From contig CACYHE010000008.1 of the NCBI GenBank assembly GCA_902774185.1, positions 1 through 64,000 on the forward strand: a stretch of DNA of 64,000 bases, given 5' to 3'. Both the position numbers and the translations under genes were made by a program. The notes beneath the pieces were generated by a model. That model did not search any database. It was not told the DNA's origin and saw only the letters and a list, made by a program, of their open reading frames with translations. Shown in pieces: positions 26,501-34,664 of the stretch. Every line of letters begins with the position of its first letter. The stretch's first letter is position 1. The DNA is from an uncultured Bacteroidales bacterium (GTDB lineage Bacteria > Bacteroidota > Bacteroidia > Bacteroidales > Paludibacteraceae).

Positions 26501-26975
26501 GTACCGGTTCCGCCATCGCCTCAGGGTAGGTTACTACAATAAGCGGATGTGTAATTCGGTCTGTGCTCTGTGTTCTGTGTTCTGTGCTCCTTTCTAACGC
26601 CGTCAGGCATTCCGTCCGCTGTATCACAGCTGCATCATCGATAGTCCGTCTGCGTTTACTGCTCGGAAAAAATAAGACTTCACCCTTCCCTTCAGGGGTG
26701 AAGAGCTTTGCTCGATCGGACTGCCAGTGGCCGTCCGTAGAACATCGCGGGATGAGGCTTCTTAAGTCGCTATACACGTACTGTGCACTTTCTGCGTTGT
26801 CAAAGATCACAAATAAGGGCGTGCGTACTTGCGCCAACACCAGCGCGCGTGCAGATGCATGTAACCCGCTCAAAAGGACATGTCTATCCCCTTTCGCCTT
26901 TAACCTTTCGCCGATCACCTTTATCTGCGGATGCTGCCCAAACAGTATTTCCAGATCCTCTATCTGCACGTGCAC
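23478..26975 (-). CDS. mfd: Transcription-repair coupling factor
   Basis: 1165 aa. Mfd releases RNA polymerase stalled at lesions and recruits UvrA. The order is the UvrB-like N-terminal module, RNA polymerase interaction domain (YRDGANVFVSIHNLHRISKYKG region), helicase domains (CGDVGFGKTEVAMRAAFK, LLIIDEEQKFG, LTLTATPIPRTL) and C-terminal TRCF domain. I chose GTG at 26975: the frame is open to 27113, but a promoter lies at 26998-27030, so translation must begin downstream of it, and no in-frame ATG exists there. The N-terminal third is interrupted by low-complexity insertions: two copies of a 13-residue DGSASLQDAxATG module and two heptad arrays. Confidence 0.93.
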   Translation of the reverse strand: MHVQIEDLEILFGQHPQIKVIGERLKAKGDRHVLLSGLHASARALVLAQVRTPLFVIFDNAESAQYVYSDLRSLIPRCSTDGHWQSDRAKLFTPEGKGEVLFFPSSKRRRTIDDAAVIQRTECLTALERSTEHRTQSTDRITHPLIVVTYPEAMAEPVPAKEELMAVSFQVKVGQEIQQSALSSQLSDLGFERVDFVFQPGQYAVRGSIVDIYSYSHDNPYRLDFFGDEIESIREFDIEDQLSKNKIDFAEIVGSSNGANGDLLDSDGHRQSSVLNGANDAFITEYLTEDFVWVSNDWTMVKFKLDGSASLQDASATGRPTAYRLEEHRTIEINEKSTFAEYTKVSFDTMPQPVFHKQFDILTEDLKKHIDEGYKIYILAEQQKQLDRLKAIFESLEDGSASLQDANATGIRFIGINATLHEGFVDRELKICCYTDHQIFERFHRVQMSSENARRGKAIITLREINQLQIGDYVVHSDHGIAKFGGLVTTPVNGKPQEMIKLNYRDGANVFVSIHNLHRISKYKGREGSEPTIARLGSGAWERLKERTKDKVKDIARDLIRLYATRKQQKGFAYSPDGYMQHELEASFLYEDTPDQAKATADVKRDLESPMPMDRLICGDVGFGKTEVAMRAAFKVATDGKQVAVLVPTTVLALQHYNTFTERMKNLPVRIEYLSRLKSPKQIKEILADLEAGKIDILIGTHKIIGKSVKWHDLGLLIIDEEQKFGVAAKEKLKSLRTNVDVLTLTATPIPRTLQFSLLGARDLSIMTTPPPNRYPVQTELITIDDEDIIKEAIEMEMERNGQVFIVNNRIEMLPRIEKRIRKLVPEARIVTAHGQLPAEEMEERLEAFINYDYDILLSTTIIESGVDIPNVNTILIFSADKYGLADLHQLRGRVGRSNRKAYCYLIAPEKELLTEDARRRLEALSTFAELGAGFNLAMQDLDIRGAGNMLGSEQSGFIADLGYETYQRILNEAVEELREELAVNDEMSATTSLNDENGGKHLWCQDSQLETDLPVCFPTDYIENISERITLYRELDSLSSEEQLLDFRKRLIDRFGVLPEPANELLEVVRLRWLCCKLGIEKVLLKGEHLTMYFVQHKDAYWQSEAFGNFVQYAVTRPERCSLHEEKDKKGLKTGRRYITITNVRSIGGAITLLSKVESGELKV
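25747..25785 (-). repeat. 39-nt palindromic insert module in mfd, copy A
   Basis: It differs from 26023-26061 at one base and encodes DGSASLQDANATG. It contains GGCTCTGCGAGCC, able to form a small hairpin, and short inverted repeats around CCTACAGG. Confidence 0.85.
26023..26061 (-). repeat. 39-nt palindromic insert module in mfd, copy B
   Basis: It encodes DGSASLQDASATG, same frame and same strand as copy A, 276 bases apart start to start. The two copies make direct repeats within one gene. Confidence 0.85.
26414..26448 (-). repeat. Heptad array (CTGAnnn)x5 in mfd
   Basis: Plus-strand units CTGATAA, CTGACTA, CTGAGTG, CTGACTG, CTGTATC. They encode the stretch QQSALSSQLSDLG in the N-terminal module. 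Confidence 0.75.
26561..26588 (-). repeat. Heptad array (CTGTGYT)x4 in mfd
   Basis: Plus-strand units CTGTGCT, CTGTGTT, CTGTGTT, CTGTGCT, encoding STEHRTQSTDR. The same unit is used in the TrmH gene at 31488-31529. Confidence 0.85.
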
Positions 26976-26997
26976 ATTACTGCAAAATAAAATCGGG

Positions 26998-27030
26998 CGC
27001 AAAGGTACGAAAAATTTTGCATATATGCAA
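26998..27030 (-). promoter_or_regulatory. Promoter of mfd
   Basis: On the minus strand, TTGCATATATGCAA (27030-27017) is followed 23 bases later by TACCTTTGCG (27007-26998). It has the same 14-mer and box as the promoter at 342-374. Transcription should start near 26990, leaving about 15 untranslated bases before the GTG. Confidence 0.85.
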
Positions 27031-27107
27031 GTGAGCACACGATTTTGTGCAAAAAATAGTGCATTTTCATAATTTTTCGCGTATTCCATATAATTTTTCA
27101 CATTTAT

Positions 27108-27140
27108 TTGCATATATCAGATTTTTTTTGTAATTTTGCA
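27108..27140 (+). promoter_or_regulatory. Promoter of the DUF2442 remnant
   Basis: TTGCATATATCAG from 27108 and TAATTTTGCA at 27131-27140, spacing 23. Intact although the gene it reads is broken. Confidence 0.75.
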
Positions 27141-27174
27141 CGCAAAATCCGTTGCAATAAGGAAGGAGGCCATT

Positions 27175-27316
27175 ATGACAAACCCCATCTTAAAAGTAGT
27201 AAATGCCGATTACGTTCGCGATCATATCTTGCGTCTTTCACCCTTTTACTGTAGATTGGTCTAATGAAATCGGCTTTGCCCCGGAGTATCTCTACGAGAT
27301 AGGCACAGCGGCATAA
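27175..27316 (+). pseudogene. DUF2442 gene with internal deletion
   Basis: The N-terminal part reads MTNPILKVVNADYVRDHILRL, typical of the start of Bacteroidota DUF2442 proteins, but this frame stops at 27262. Shifting frame near 27244 gives TVDWSNEIGFAPEYLYEIG and a TAA at 27314, the usual C-terminus of the same family. The 30-40 residues between are missing. An unusually good ribosome-binding site (AAGGAGG at 27163-27169) and a promoter remain upstream. DUF2442 genes often accompany toxin-like partners; none is left here, as the next gene is a secreted protein. Confidence 0.7.
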
Positions 27317-27401
27317 TCATGCTACTTTTCTCCGTCTATTTTCACCGCATTGTATGCGGTCATCCCTTTGGAAAATTACAAATTCAAAAACATACATAAT
27401 T

Positions 27402-28370
27402 ATGAAGAAATTTTTTCTTTTTATCGCAGCCCTCTGCTGTGCAGTAACGATCAACGCTATCGAAGGTGCGTTGCACGGAGGTTTTACTATCAATTCTCAT
27501 GGAGACAAAATTCAATTCGCCAAAGGTAACTTGCAGTATCAAGCAAGTACAGACACTTGGCGTTTTGCCGAGAACCAATGGGATACAGTTGGCGTAGCCA
27601 ATAAGAATATATCAGAGTCTTATGATGGTTGGATTGATCTCTTCGGCTTTAGTACCGGTAATAAACCTACGGAGCGAAGTCAATATTACGACAATTATGA
27701 GACGACTTTCAACCATGACTGGGGAGCAAATGCTATCAGCAATGGAGGTAATGAACCGAATCACTGGAGAACGATGAGTCCCGACGAATGGGCATATATC
27801 TTTCATGAGCGTCAAAATGCGAAAAGTCGTCTTGGTTTAGGAAAAGTAAACGGCGTTAACGGTCTCATTCTCCTTCCGGATGATTGGGAGAAACCGATTA
27901 GTATGGAGTTTGCGTCCTGCGCAGTAAAAGGTTTTGAAACGCAATGGAATGGTAATCCCAAAATATGTATGTATTATGATGAGTCGGTCTATGCAGACCA
28001 TTATCCGGATAATGTATATACTTCTGAAGAATGGCAGGTGATGGAACAAGCTGGAGCTGTCTTCTTGCCGGCTGCAGGACTGCGTTATAATGGCACCTCC
28101 ATACAATATGTAAATAGTAGAGGCCATTATTGGACAACAACTGCAGGTTGCGTGGTGGAATTTCAAACATCCCATATGTATTCTGGAGATGCTTTTCAGC
28201 TTCAGTTTGGTGCCTCCGTTCGTCTTGTGCAACCTTATGATGAACACCAAGCCATCGACCAAATCGGCAATGACCAATCACAAATCACCAATAAGGCCAT
28301 CCGTGATGGCCAAATCCTCATCCTCCGTGGATCCAAGACCTACACGATGACCGGCCAAGAACTGAAGTAA
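27402..28370 (+). CDS. Secreted protein of unknown function, Bacteroidales FGE-like surface family
   Basis: 322 aa. The start is the ATG at 27402, where a signal peptide begins (MKKFFLFIAALCCAVTINA). The body has a repeated-family look: GKFT-like opening GGFTINSHGDKIQFAKGN, YQASTDTWRFAENQWDTVG, GWIDLFGF, HWRTMSPDEWAYIFHER, GVNGLILLPDDWE, AGAVFLPAAGLRY and GHYWTTTAG, followed by SVRLVQP. The C-terminus (GQILILRGSKTYTMTGQELK) is like the short sorting or read-out tails on many secreted Bacteroidales proteins. The role is unknown; surface exposure is inferred. A hairpin terminator follows at 28428. Confidence 0.65.
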   Translation: MKKFFLFIAALCCAVTINAIEGALHGGFTINSHGDKIQFAKGNLQYQASTDTWRFAENQWDTVGVANKNISESYDGWIDLFGFSTGNKPTERSQYYDNYETTFNHDWGANAISNGGNEPNHWRTMSPDEWAYIFHERQNAKSRLGLGKVNGVNGLILLPDDWEKPISMEFASCAVKGFETQWNGNPKICMYYDESVYADHYPDNVYTSEEWQVMEQAGAVFLPAAGLRYNGTSIQYVNSRGHYWTTTAGCVVEFQTSHMYSGDAFQLQFGASVRLVQPYDEHQAIDQIGNDQSQITNKAIRDGQILILRGSKTYTMTGQELK

Positions 28371-28427
28371 TTCCCTATTTCGTCCATTGTTCCGAAATAC
28401 CATTTAGGTCATCCTTTTCGTAAAGTG

Positions 28428-28455
28428 CGCGCGCCGAAAGACGCGCGTTCTTTGT
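28428..28455 (+). terminator. Hairpin terminator after the secreted protein gene
   Basis: CGCGCG (28428-28433), loop CCGAAAGA, CGCGCG (28442-28447), then a T-rich stretch. It is 57 bases after the stop. Confidence 0.6.
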
Positions 28456-28837
28456 ATCTCCTTTCTTGTATGTCCATTCCGCCGGATTGAATCCGGCATA
28501 TCGAACTCAACCATCGATACCTATGCAATCCCTGTAAATTCAAGGCTTGCACCGTAGGCGTATTGGGTGATTATAGGGCGATTATTGCGTGATTATTGCG
28601 TGATTCAATACCATTTGTAATGATTGATTAGCAATGAATTTTATCTATGTTTATCGCTTTTAAATGGTTTGACACGCAGAGTGTGGATTAAGGGGATTGA
28701 GCAGATAGAGAAGTTCACTTATATAGATGCTCAAGCGCTTAATACACAGAATGCGAAGCATTGAAAGCATTTAAAAGTGTTTATCTTTGTTTATTTTCTT
28801 ATTAACTAGCCACTAACACAAAAAAATCTTCAAAAAT
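28456..28837. other. Non-coding gap before thrS
   Basis: I see no gene. It holds a small perfect hairpin (GCCGGATtgaATCCGGC, 28481-28497), a tandem motif of GATTATTGCGT type near 28570-28605, and an inverted pair around CTTTTAAATG (28661) and CATTTAAAAG (28769). The stretch 28681-28765 reads as a short open segment without a start. It may be decayed sequence. Confidence 0.5.
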
Positions 28838-28870
28838 TTGCATATCTCAAAAAAAAGCAGTACCTTTGCA
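28838..28870 (+). promoter_or_regulatory. Promoter of thrS
   Basis: TTGCATATCT from 28838 and TACCTTTGCA at 28861-28870, spacing 23, followed by a leader of about 65 bases. Confidence 0.8.
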
Positions 28871-28941
28871 CCCGATTTTGTGCGAAGGGGCATTTGTGAG
28901 CCTCAAGCCGTAAACATTTGTAGGTTTATTTATTTGTATTT

Positions 28942-30885
28942 ATGATTAAAATTACTTTTCCGGACAACTCTGTCCGTGAGTATGAGAACGGCGTGACGCC
29001 GTTGCAAATCGCTGAGTCCATCAGCACTCGTTTAGCGCAAGACATCCTTTGCGCATCCATCAATGATCAAATCGTAGAACTCAATTTCCCCATCAACGAA
29101 GATGCGGCTATCAAGCTCCACAAATGGGAAGACGAAGAGGCCAAACATGCCTTCTGGCACACATCGTCCCACTTGATGGCGGAAGCCCTGCAGGAACTCT
29201 ATCCGGGCATCCAGTTCGGTATCGGTCCCGCTATCGAGAACGGTTTCTACTATGACGTAATGCCGCCTGAGGGCGTGGTCATCAACGACACCTGCTTTGC
29301 AGCCATCGAGAACAAGATGCTCGAACTCCGTGCGAAGAAAGAAGCGGTAGTCAAAGCTTCCATCGCTAAAGCCGACGCACTCAAAGCCTTCGGCGACAAG
29401 GGCCAGACGTATAAATGCGAGTTGATCTCCGAACTGGAAGACGGACATATCTCCACCTATACCCAAGGTAACTTCACCGACCTCTGTAAGGGGCCGCACC
29501 TCTTGTCCACCGAACCCATCAAAGCGGTCAAAGTGCTCAGCTGCTCTGCCGCTTACTGGCGTGGCGATGAGAAACGCCCGATGATGACCCGTATATACGG
29601 TATCTCGTTCCCGAAAAAAGCGATGTTGGACGAGTACCTGGCGCTGCTCGAAGAAGCCAAGAAACGGGACCATCGTAAGATCGGTAAAGAACTGGAACTC
29701 TTCATGTTCTCCGATATGGTAGGTAAAGGTCTGCCTATCTGGTTACCCAAAGGAACAGCGCTCCGTTTGCGCTTGGAGGACTTCCTCAAGAAGATCCAAA
29801 AGCGTTACGGCTACCAGCAAGTCATCACCCCGCATATCGGTTCCAAATCGCTCTATATGACCTCCGGTCACTGGGATCATTACGGCAAGGATTCCTTCCA
29901 ACCGATCACTACTCCGGAAGAGGGCGAAGTATATCTGCTCAAACCGATGAACTGCCCGCACCACTGTGCCATCTTCAAAAACTCGCCTCGTTCGTACAAA
30001 GACCTGCCCTTCCGCTGTGCGGAGTTCGGTACTGTCTATCGTTACGAGCAGTCAGGGGAGCTCCACGGTCTCACGCGTGTGCGTTCCTTTACCCAAGATG
30101 ACGCACATATCTTCTGCCGTCAGGACCAGGTAAAACAAGAGTTCATCCGTGTCATGGAGATCATCAACATCATCTTCAAAGCCCTCAATTTTGAGAACTA
30201 CGAAGCGCAGATCTCACTCCGTGACCCCAATAATCACGAGAAATATGTCGGTTCAGACGAAGTCTGGGAGCATGCAGAGAACGCGATCCGTGAAGCTTGT
30301 CGTGAGATGAACCTGCCGGCACGCGAAGAGACGGGCGAAGCCGCTTTCTATGGACCGAAACTCGACTTCATGGTCAAAGATGCACTAGGTCGTCGTTGGC
30401 AACTCGGTACCATCCAAGTGGACTATAACCTGCCGGAACGTTTCGAACTCGAATACACCGGTGAAGATAACCAGAAACATCGTCCGGTCATGATCCACCG
30501 TGCCCCCTTCGGTTCGATGGAACGCTTCGTAGCCGTACTCATCGAGCATACCGCCGGTAAGTTCCCCTTGTGGTTAACGCCCGACCAGGCTGTCGTTCTC
30601 CCGATCTCCGAGAAATCGAATGACTATGCTTGGAAAGTCAAAGAGATTCTCGAACAACAAGACGTACGCGTCATCGTAGATGACCGTAACGAGAAACTGG
30701 GACGTAAGATTCGTGACAACGAACTCAAACGTATCCCGTACATGTTGATCGTCGGTGAGAAAGAAGCGGAACAAGGACTTGTCTCTGTTCGTCAACAAGG
30801 CGCAGAAGAAAAGGGTCAGATGACCATCCAAGAGTTCGCCGACTTCATCAATAACACCGTTAAAGAGCAGATGAGCGCGTATTAA
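28942..30885 (+). CDS. thrS: Threonyl-tRNA synthetase
   Basis: 647 aa, normal length. N-terminal TGS domain ([20 protein letters not shown]), second-editing domain with HxxxH ([11 protein letters not shown]) and CKGPH, class II catalytic core ([10 protein letters not shown] with the zinc Cys, [18 protein letters not shown] motif 2, [12 protein letters not shown] motif 3) and the anticodon-binding domain ([19 protein letters not shown]). The last bases meet the stop of a minus-strand gene, so the two converge tail to tail with a four-base overlap. Confidence 0.97.
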   Translation: MIKITFPDNSVREYENGVTPLQIAESISTRLAQDILCASINDQIVELNFPINEDAAIKLHKWEDEEAKHAFWHTSSHLMAEALQELYPGIQFGIGPAIENGFYYDVMPPEGVVINDTCFAAIENKMLELRAKKEAVVKASIAKADALKAFGDKGQTYKCELISELEDGHISTYTQGNFTDLCKGPHLLSTEPIKAVKVLSCSAAYWRGDEKRPMMTRIYGISFPKKAMLDEYLALLEEAKKRDHRKIGKELELFMFSDMVGKGLPIWLPKGTALRLRLEDFLKKIQKRYGYQQVITPHIGSKSLYMTSGHWDHYGKDSFQPITTPEEGEVYLLKPMNCPHHCAIFKNSPRSYKDLPFRCAEFGTVYRYEQSGELHGLTRVRSFTQDDAHIFCRQDQVKQEFIRVMEIINIIFKALNFENYEAQISLRDPNNHEKYVGSDEVWEHAENAIREACREMNLPAREETGEAAFYGPKLDFMVKDALGRRWQLGTIQVDYNLPERFELEYTGEDNQKHRPVMIHRAPFGSMERFVAVLIEHTAGKFPLWLTPDQAVVLPISEKSNDYAWKVKEILEQQDVRVIVDDRNEKLGRKIRDNELKRIPYMLIVGEKEAEQGLVSVRQQGAEEKGQMTIQEFADFINNTVKEQMSAY

Positions 30886-31676
30886 CGGCGGAATTCTGCT
30901 AAGACAATAGCGGTCGCTATAGAAACGTTGAGGCTTTCGATAACTTCGGGAGCCTCTTCGCTTTTTCCGGAGTGCTCGGAAGCACCGTTTTTTGGATAGG
31001 AGGGGATACGAATCGGGTGGGTGATCAACTTCCGTACTTCCTGCGAGATACCGTTGCCCTCATTGCCCATCACGATAATAGTTGAAAGTTGAAAGTTGAA
31101 AGTTGAAAGGCTTTCATACATGTCCTTGCCTTCGAGAAGAGTGCCGATGATCGGGCATTGTTGCTCTTTCAGCCACTCCGGCAAGTCCACATAGTGGACC
31201 CGTACTCTTGCCAATGCTCCCATCGTAGCTTGAACCACCTTTGGGTTATAGCAGTCTGCCGTGTCTTTGGAACAAACGATATCATGCACCCCAAACCAAT
31301 CGCAAGTCCGTATAATAGTCCCCAGATTCCCCGGATCCTGCACCCCGTCAAGAGCAAGAATTAAATTTGAAATTTGAAATTTGAAATCACAAATGGAGTG
31401 TTTTCTAAACACTCCGATCACTCCCTGCGGTGTCCTCAATCCGCTCATCTGCTCAATCTCCGTCGGACTCGCCAAAAGATAATCGGTCTGTGTTCTGTGT
31501 CCTGTGTTCTGTGCTCTAAATTCTGTGCTCCGAATAAGATACACCAACTCGAACGATTTCGCCAATTCACCCACACATTTCTCCCCCTCTGCAACGAACA
31601 AACCCAACTCGTCACGGAACTTCTTTTGTTGCAAACTGCGAACCAGTTTGACCTGCGCTTTGCTGATTTTCTCCAT
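30882..31676 (-). CDS. TrmH/SpoU-family 2'-O-ribose RNA methyltransferase
   Basis: 264 aa. It methylates a ribose 2'-OH in rRNA or tRNA using SAM. The knot-fold motifs are [34 protein letters not shown] and [18 protein letters not shown]. The start ATG at 31676 is preferred to an upstream GTG because the promoter box ends at 31695. The gene has been invaded by repeats: (CTGTGTT)n encoding [21 protein letters not shown] units encoding [11 protein letters not shown], (GTTGAAA)x4 encoding [11 protein letters not shown], and an extra 15 or so residues ([17 protein letters not shown]) between the IPSY strand and ESLN. Without these it would have the usual 240-250 residues. Confidence 0.88.
   Translation of the reverse strand: MEKISKAQVKLVRSLQQKKFRDELGLFVAEGEKCVGELAKSFELVYLIRSTEFRAQNTGHRTQTDYLLASPTEIEQMSGLRTPQGVIGVFRKHSICDFKFQISNLILALDGVQDPGNLGTIIRTCDWFGVHDIVCSKDTADCYNPKVVQATMGALARVRVHYVDLPEWLKEQQCPIIGTLLEGKDMYESLSTFNFQLSTIIVMGNEGNGISQEVRKLITHPIRIPSYPKNGASEHSGKSEEAPEVIESLNVSIATAIVLAEFRR
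30970..30987 (-). repeat. 18-nt palindromic element in the TrmH gene
   Basis: Identical to 59255-59272 next to the KilA-N remnant. Its core GTGCTcggaAGCAC is an inverted repeat. It encodes GASEH within an in-frame insertion. Confidence 0.75.
31081..31108 (-). repeat. Heptad array (GTTGAAA)x4 in the TrmH gene
   Basis: Four perfect 7-base units inside the reading frame, the reverse complement of the TTTCAAC units seen between genes. Confidence 0.9.
31363..31383 (-). repeat. Heptad array (AAATTTG)x3 in the TrmH gene
   Basis: Three perfect AAATTTG units followed by AAATCAC, in frame. The same unit precedes rnhB. Confidence 0.85.
31488..31529 (-). repeat. Heptad array (CTGTGYY) in the TrmH gene
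   Basis: Six consecutive heptads (CTGTGTT, CTGTGTC, CTGTGTT, CTGTGCT, CTAAATT, CTGTGCT). Shares its unit with the mfd array at 26561. Confidence 0.85.
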
Positions 31677-31694
31677 AATAATACCGAAATCGGG

Positions 31695-31746
31695 CACAAA
31701 AGTAGTAAAAAATTTTGATATATCAAAATATTTTTGTAATTTTGCA
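31695..31746. promoter_or_regulatory. Mirror-image bidirectional promoter for the TrmH gene and tamL
   Basis: The 16-bp palindrome TTTTGATATATCAAAA (31713-31728) is flanked by TAATTTTGCA on the plus strand (31737-31746) and TACTTTTGTG on the minus strand (31704-31695). Each -7 box begins 16.5 bases from the palindrome centre, so a single -33 element serves both directions. Confidence 0.8.
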
Positions 31747-31760
31747 CGCCAATTATGTAA

Positions 31761-31788
31761 AGTGAAAGGTAAAAAGTGAAAGATGAAA
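31761..31788 (+). repeat. Heptad array in the tamL leader and start
   Basis: AGTGAAA, GGTAAAA, AGTGAAA, GATGAAA: four 7-base units that include the GTG start at 31776. A second array at 31829-31856 (CATTTTC, ATTTTTC, AATTTTC, ATTTTAT) encodes the signal-peptide core. Confidence 0.8.
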
Positions 31789-33968
31789 GGAGAAATAGTA
31801 TAAAAAGGTCAGGATGGATAGTCCTTTCCATTTTCATTTTTCAATTTTCATTTTATTCCTGCAACACCACGAAATTCGTGCCGCAAGACAAGTGCCTTTT
31901 GAATAAGGCACGGGTGGACGTAGTGGACGATAAATCTGTTTCGGAGTCCAACCTTCGTGGCTATCTTCGTCAGCGACAGAACACCGAGATACTGGGTTTC
32001 TGGAAACTCCAACTGCATATCTACAACACGGCGCCGAAGGACACCACTACCAAGTCCAACAAACGTCTGGCGCGTAATGCGCATAAGATGGGCGAGGCCC
32101 CCGTCATCTATGATGAGGAACTAACCTCCATCAGCATGCAGCAACTACGTCAGCAGATGAATAACATGGGTTATTTCCAAGCCGAAGTGGATACCGTCAA
32201 GACGGTTAAGGACCGCAAAGTGAATCTCAAATATGTCGTTACGGCGCATCAACCTTATACCTTACGCCATTACTCCGTCAACCTGCCTTTCCCCGAAGTG
32301 CAGGAGATAGCCGAAGACAGTCGCTGCAAAGTGGTGGAGGGCGAACGTTTCTCTACCGCTACGCTCGATGAGGAGCGGGACCGTATTACCACTGTCATGC
32401 GTAACCGAGGTTATTTCTACTTCGAGAAATCGATGTTGGAGTTCACGGCGGATAGTTCGCTCAACTCGCACGAAGTGGACGTCACCATGCATATAGCGCC
32501 TTACGTGGAGCATCTCGACTCCGCTTCCATTGCCAGCCTGCGTACCCGTTACACGATCCGGAATGTGGAGTACAAACTCGACAAACCCTTCTTGCGTCAG
32601 AACGCTCTGCGTCGTGCCTGCCGTATCCGTGCCGGAGAGAAATACGCTGAGTGGCGTGTGGAACGAACCTACGCGCGCATGAACGCTTTAGCGCCTGTCA
32701 AATATGTGGACATCGCTTTCACACCCGTCGGGGACTCCTTGCTCGACTGCGCCGTGACGGTGGCTCGGGGACGAATGAACACAATCGCAGCCGAAGTGGA
32801 AGGAACTTACAGTGCCGGCGACTGGGGAGTGGCTGCGGGACTGAACTATACGAATAAGAACCTCTTCAAAGGAGCCGAAGTGCTTAACATAGGTGCTCGG
32901 GCTTCGTACGAATGGCGGGCTAACGGCGGTCGGGCGATCGAAGCCAAAGCCGAAGCCGGACTGACTTTCCCCTCTAACGTCAAAGTGAATGTCGCGTATA
33001 ACTACCAGCAGCGACCCGACGAGTATACCCGTACCATCGCCAATGCCGGACTCAGTTATTTCGTGCATAAACCCGGTACGCGTTGGACCCATCAGTTCGG
33101 ACTCGTTGATATCAGTTATATCTATGTCCCTTGGATGTCGGATGCCTTCAAACGGACTTTCCTCGATCGTTCGAAAGTGCTCCTCGCCAGCTATGAGGAC
33201 CATTTCATCTTGGATTGGAGTTATACGGCAACCTACACCTCTTTCAATCCTCGTTTCCCGAACCGCTCGTACGTGCAGTTCGCTTTTCGGGCGGAGACTG
33301 CCGGTAACGCTTTGTACGGTGTCTCCAAACTGGCGAAACTCTCCAAGAACGATGCCGGACAGTACGCTTTGTGGCGTATCCCCTTTGCCCAGTATGCGAA
33401 AGGTGATATCAATTTCACCGTCCACGGCATCCTCTTACCCAAACATCATCTGGTGGGGCATCTCGGTGTCGGCGTAGCCGTACCGTACCTGAACGCCTCC
33501 GTGCTGCCCTTCGAGAAACGCTATTTCGGGGGTGGTGCGAATAGTATTCGTGGTTGGCAGGCACGAACCCTGGGACCCGGTGCCTTCAAAGGAGGCGGTA
33601 ACGCCATGGTGTATGACTTGCAGGTGGGCGATATCAAACTGGATATGAACCTTGAGTACCGGTACAAAGTGCTATCGTTCCTCGAACTGGCTGCCTTCCT
33701 CGATGCAGGAAACATATGGACCATTCGGGAGTATGAGTCGCAACCGGACGGCGTGTTTAAGTGGGATTCGTTCTACAAACAGATCGCTTGGAGCTACGGT
33801 GTGGGTATCCGTTTTGACCTGTCCGTGTTCATCTTCCGTGTGGATTTCGGTGTCAAACTGCATGACCCGAGTCGTATCTGGGAAGGCAAACAGTGGCGTA
33901 CTGCCGCTAACGGACTTGGATGGAAGAATGACATGACCTTCCATTTCGCGATAGGTTACCCCTTCTAA
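31776..33968 (+). CDS. tamL: Lipid-anchored TamA-like outer-membrane assembly protein (TamL)
   Basis: 730 aa. A lipoprotein signal ends in FYSC (Cys29), then POTRA-like domains (YTLRHYSVNLPFPEVQ, YTIRNVEYKLDKPFLRQNALRRACRIRAG) and a 16-strand Omp85 barrel. The barrel carries the family loop signature RYFGGGANSIRGWQARTLGPG and a C-terminal Phe. TamL works with inner-membrane TamB in Bacteroidota; tamB is not in this window. The start is the GTG at 31776: no in-frame ATG precedes the lipobox, and upstream frames stop. The hydrophobic core of the signal peptide (IFIFQFSFYS) is encoded by a heptad repeat. Confidence 0.88.
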   Translation: MKDERRNSIKRSGWIVLSIFIFQFSFYSCNTTKFVPQDKCLLNKARVDVVDDKSVSESNLRGYLRQRQNTEILGFWKLQLHIYNTAPKDTTTKSNKRLARNAHKMGEAPVIYDEELTSISMQQLRQQMNNMGYFQAEVDTVKTVKDRKVNLKYVVTAHQPYTLRHYSVNLPFPEVQEIAEDSRCKVVEGERFSTATLDEERDRITTVMRNRGYFYFEKSMLEFTADSSLNSHEVDVTMHIAPYVEHLDSASIASLRTRYTIRNVEYKLDKPFLRQNALRRACRIRAGEKYAEWRVERTYARMNALAPVKYVDIAFTPVGDSLLDCAVTVARGRMNTIAAEVEGTYSAGDWGVAAGLNYTNKNLFKGAEVLNIGARASYEWRANGGRAIEAKAEAGLTFPSNVKVNVAYNYQQRPDEYTRTIANAGLSYFVHKPGTRWTHQFGLVDISYIYVPWMSDAFKRTFLDRSKVLLASYEDHFILDWSYTATYTSFNPRFPNRSYVQFAFRAETAGNALYGVSKLAKLSKNDAGQYALWRIPFAQYAKGDINFTVHGILLPKHHLVGHLGVGVAVPYLNASVLPFEKRYFGGGANSIRGWQARTLGPGAFKGGGNAMVYDLQVGDIKLDMNLEYRYKVLSFLELAAFLDAGNIWTIREYESQPDGVFKWDSFYKQIAWSYGVGIRFDLSVFIFRVDFGVKLHDPSRIWEGKQWRTAANGLGWKNDMTFHFAIGYPF

Positions 33969-33989
33969 ATCATAAATTTGAAATTTGAA

Positions 33990-34607
33990 ATGCTCAAATC
34001 ATTTATGATATCAGGCCTCATCGAAGCCGGTTGTGATGAAGCGGGAAGAGGACCGTTGGCAGGCAGCGTCTTTTGTGCAGCGGTCATCTTGGACCCGGCA
34101 AGGGTAGAGCAGATCCCTGAGTTCGCATGGCTCAATGACTCCAAGCAGTTGACGGATAAGCAACGTTACGCCTTACGTCCTGTCATCGAACGCGAAGCGG
34201 TCAGTTGGGCAGTCGTTGAAGTGAGCGCCAAAGAGATAGACGAACGCAACATCTTGCAATGTTCGATCATCGGCATGCAACGGGCCTTGGACAAACTGAA
34301 CGTTCGACCCCAACATATTCTGGTGGACGGTAACAAATGGAAACCCTACGTGCCCGAAGGAGAACTGTTGGAGTTACCGGCGCACACGGTCGTGCATGGC
34401 GATGCTACCTATATGTCGATAGCGGCTGCAAGCGTGCTGGCCAAGACTTACCGGGATGACTACATGCTGAGGCTCCATAACGAATACCCGCAGTACGGTT
34501 GGGATACCAATAAAGGCTACCCGACGGCAGAACATTATGCAGCCCTCAAGCAGTTCGGTCCCACCCCCTACCATAGGATCAGTTTTAACTTAAAGTTAAA
34601 TGACTAA
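33990..34607 (+). CDS. rnhB: Ribonuclease HII
   Basis: 205 aa. It removes RNA from RNA-DNA hybrids and nicks at single ribonucleotides. Catalytic residues are visible in GCDEAGRGPLAG (Asp, Glu), HILVDGN (Asp) and VHGDATYMSIAAASVLAK (Asp). The C-terminus GWDTNKGYPTAEHYAALKQFGPTPYHR is typical. I use the ATG at 33990; a TTG further upstream lies inside AAATTTG repeats, and an ATG at 34005 is also possible. Confidence 0.95.
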   Translation: MLKSFMISGLIEAGCDEAGRGPLAGSVFCAAVILDPARVEQIPEFAWLNDSKQLTDKQRYALRPVIEREAVSWAVVEVSAKEIDERNILQCSIIGMQRALDKLNVRPQHILVDGNKWKPYVPEGELLELPAHTVVHGDATYMSIAAASVLAKTYRDDYMLRLHNEYPQYGWDTNKGYPTAEHYAALKQFGPTPYHRISFNLKLND

Positions 34608-34664
34608 ATGGCTAAATGATTAAATAAATCGTACATCGTAAATCGTTAAATCGTAAATTATATT
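34597..34664 (+). repeat. TTAAATG / AAATCGT repeats before sppA
   Basis: The rnhB end and the whole leader of sppA consist of units such as GACTAAAT, GGCTAAAT, AAATCGT. No standard promoter is seen, so sppA is probably read from tamL. Confidence 0.75.

Noticed and set aside
27009-27113. An upstream extension of mfd by 46 codons
   Set aside because: It would translate through the promoter at 26998-27030; the GTG at 26975 fits the expected transcription start.
28681-28765. A short open stretch (VWIKGIEQIEKF...) before thrS considered as a gene remnant
   Set aside because: Only 27 codons, no start, no match to a family I know; left as unassigned non-coding sequence.
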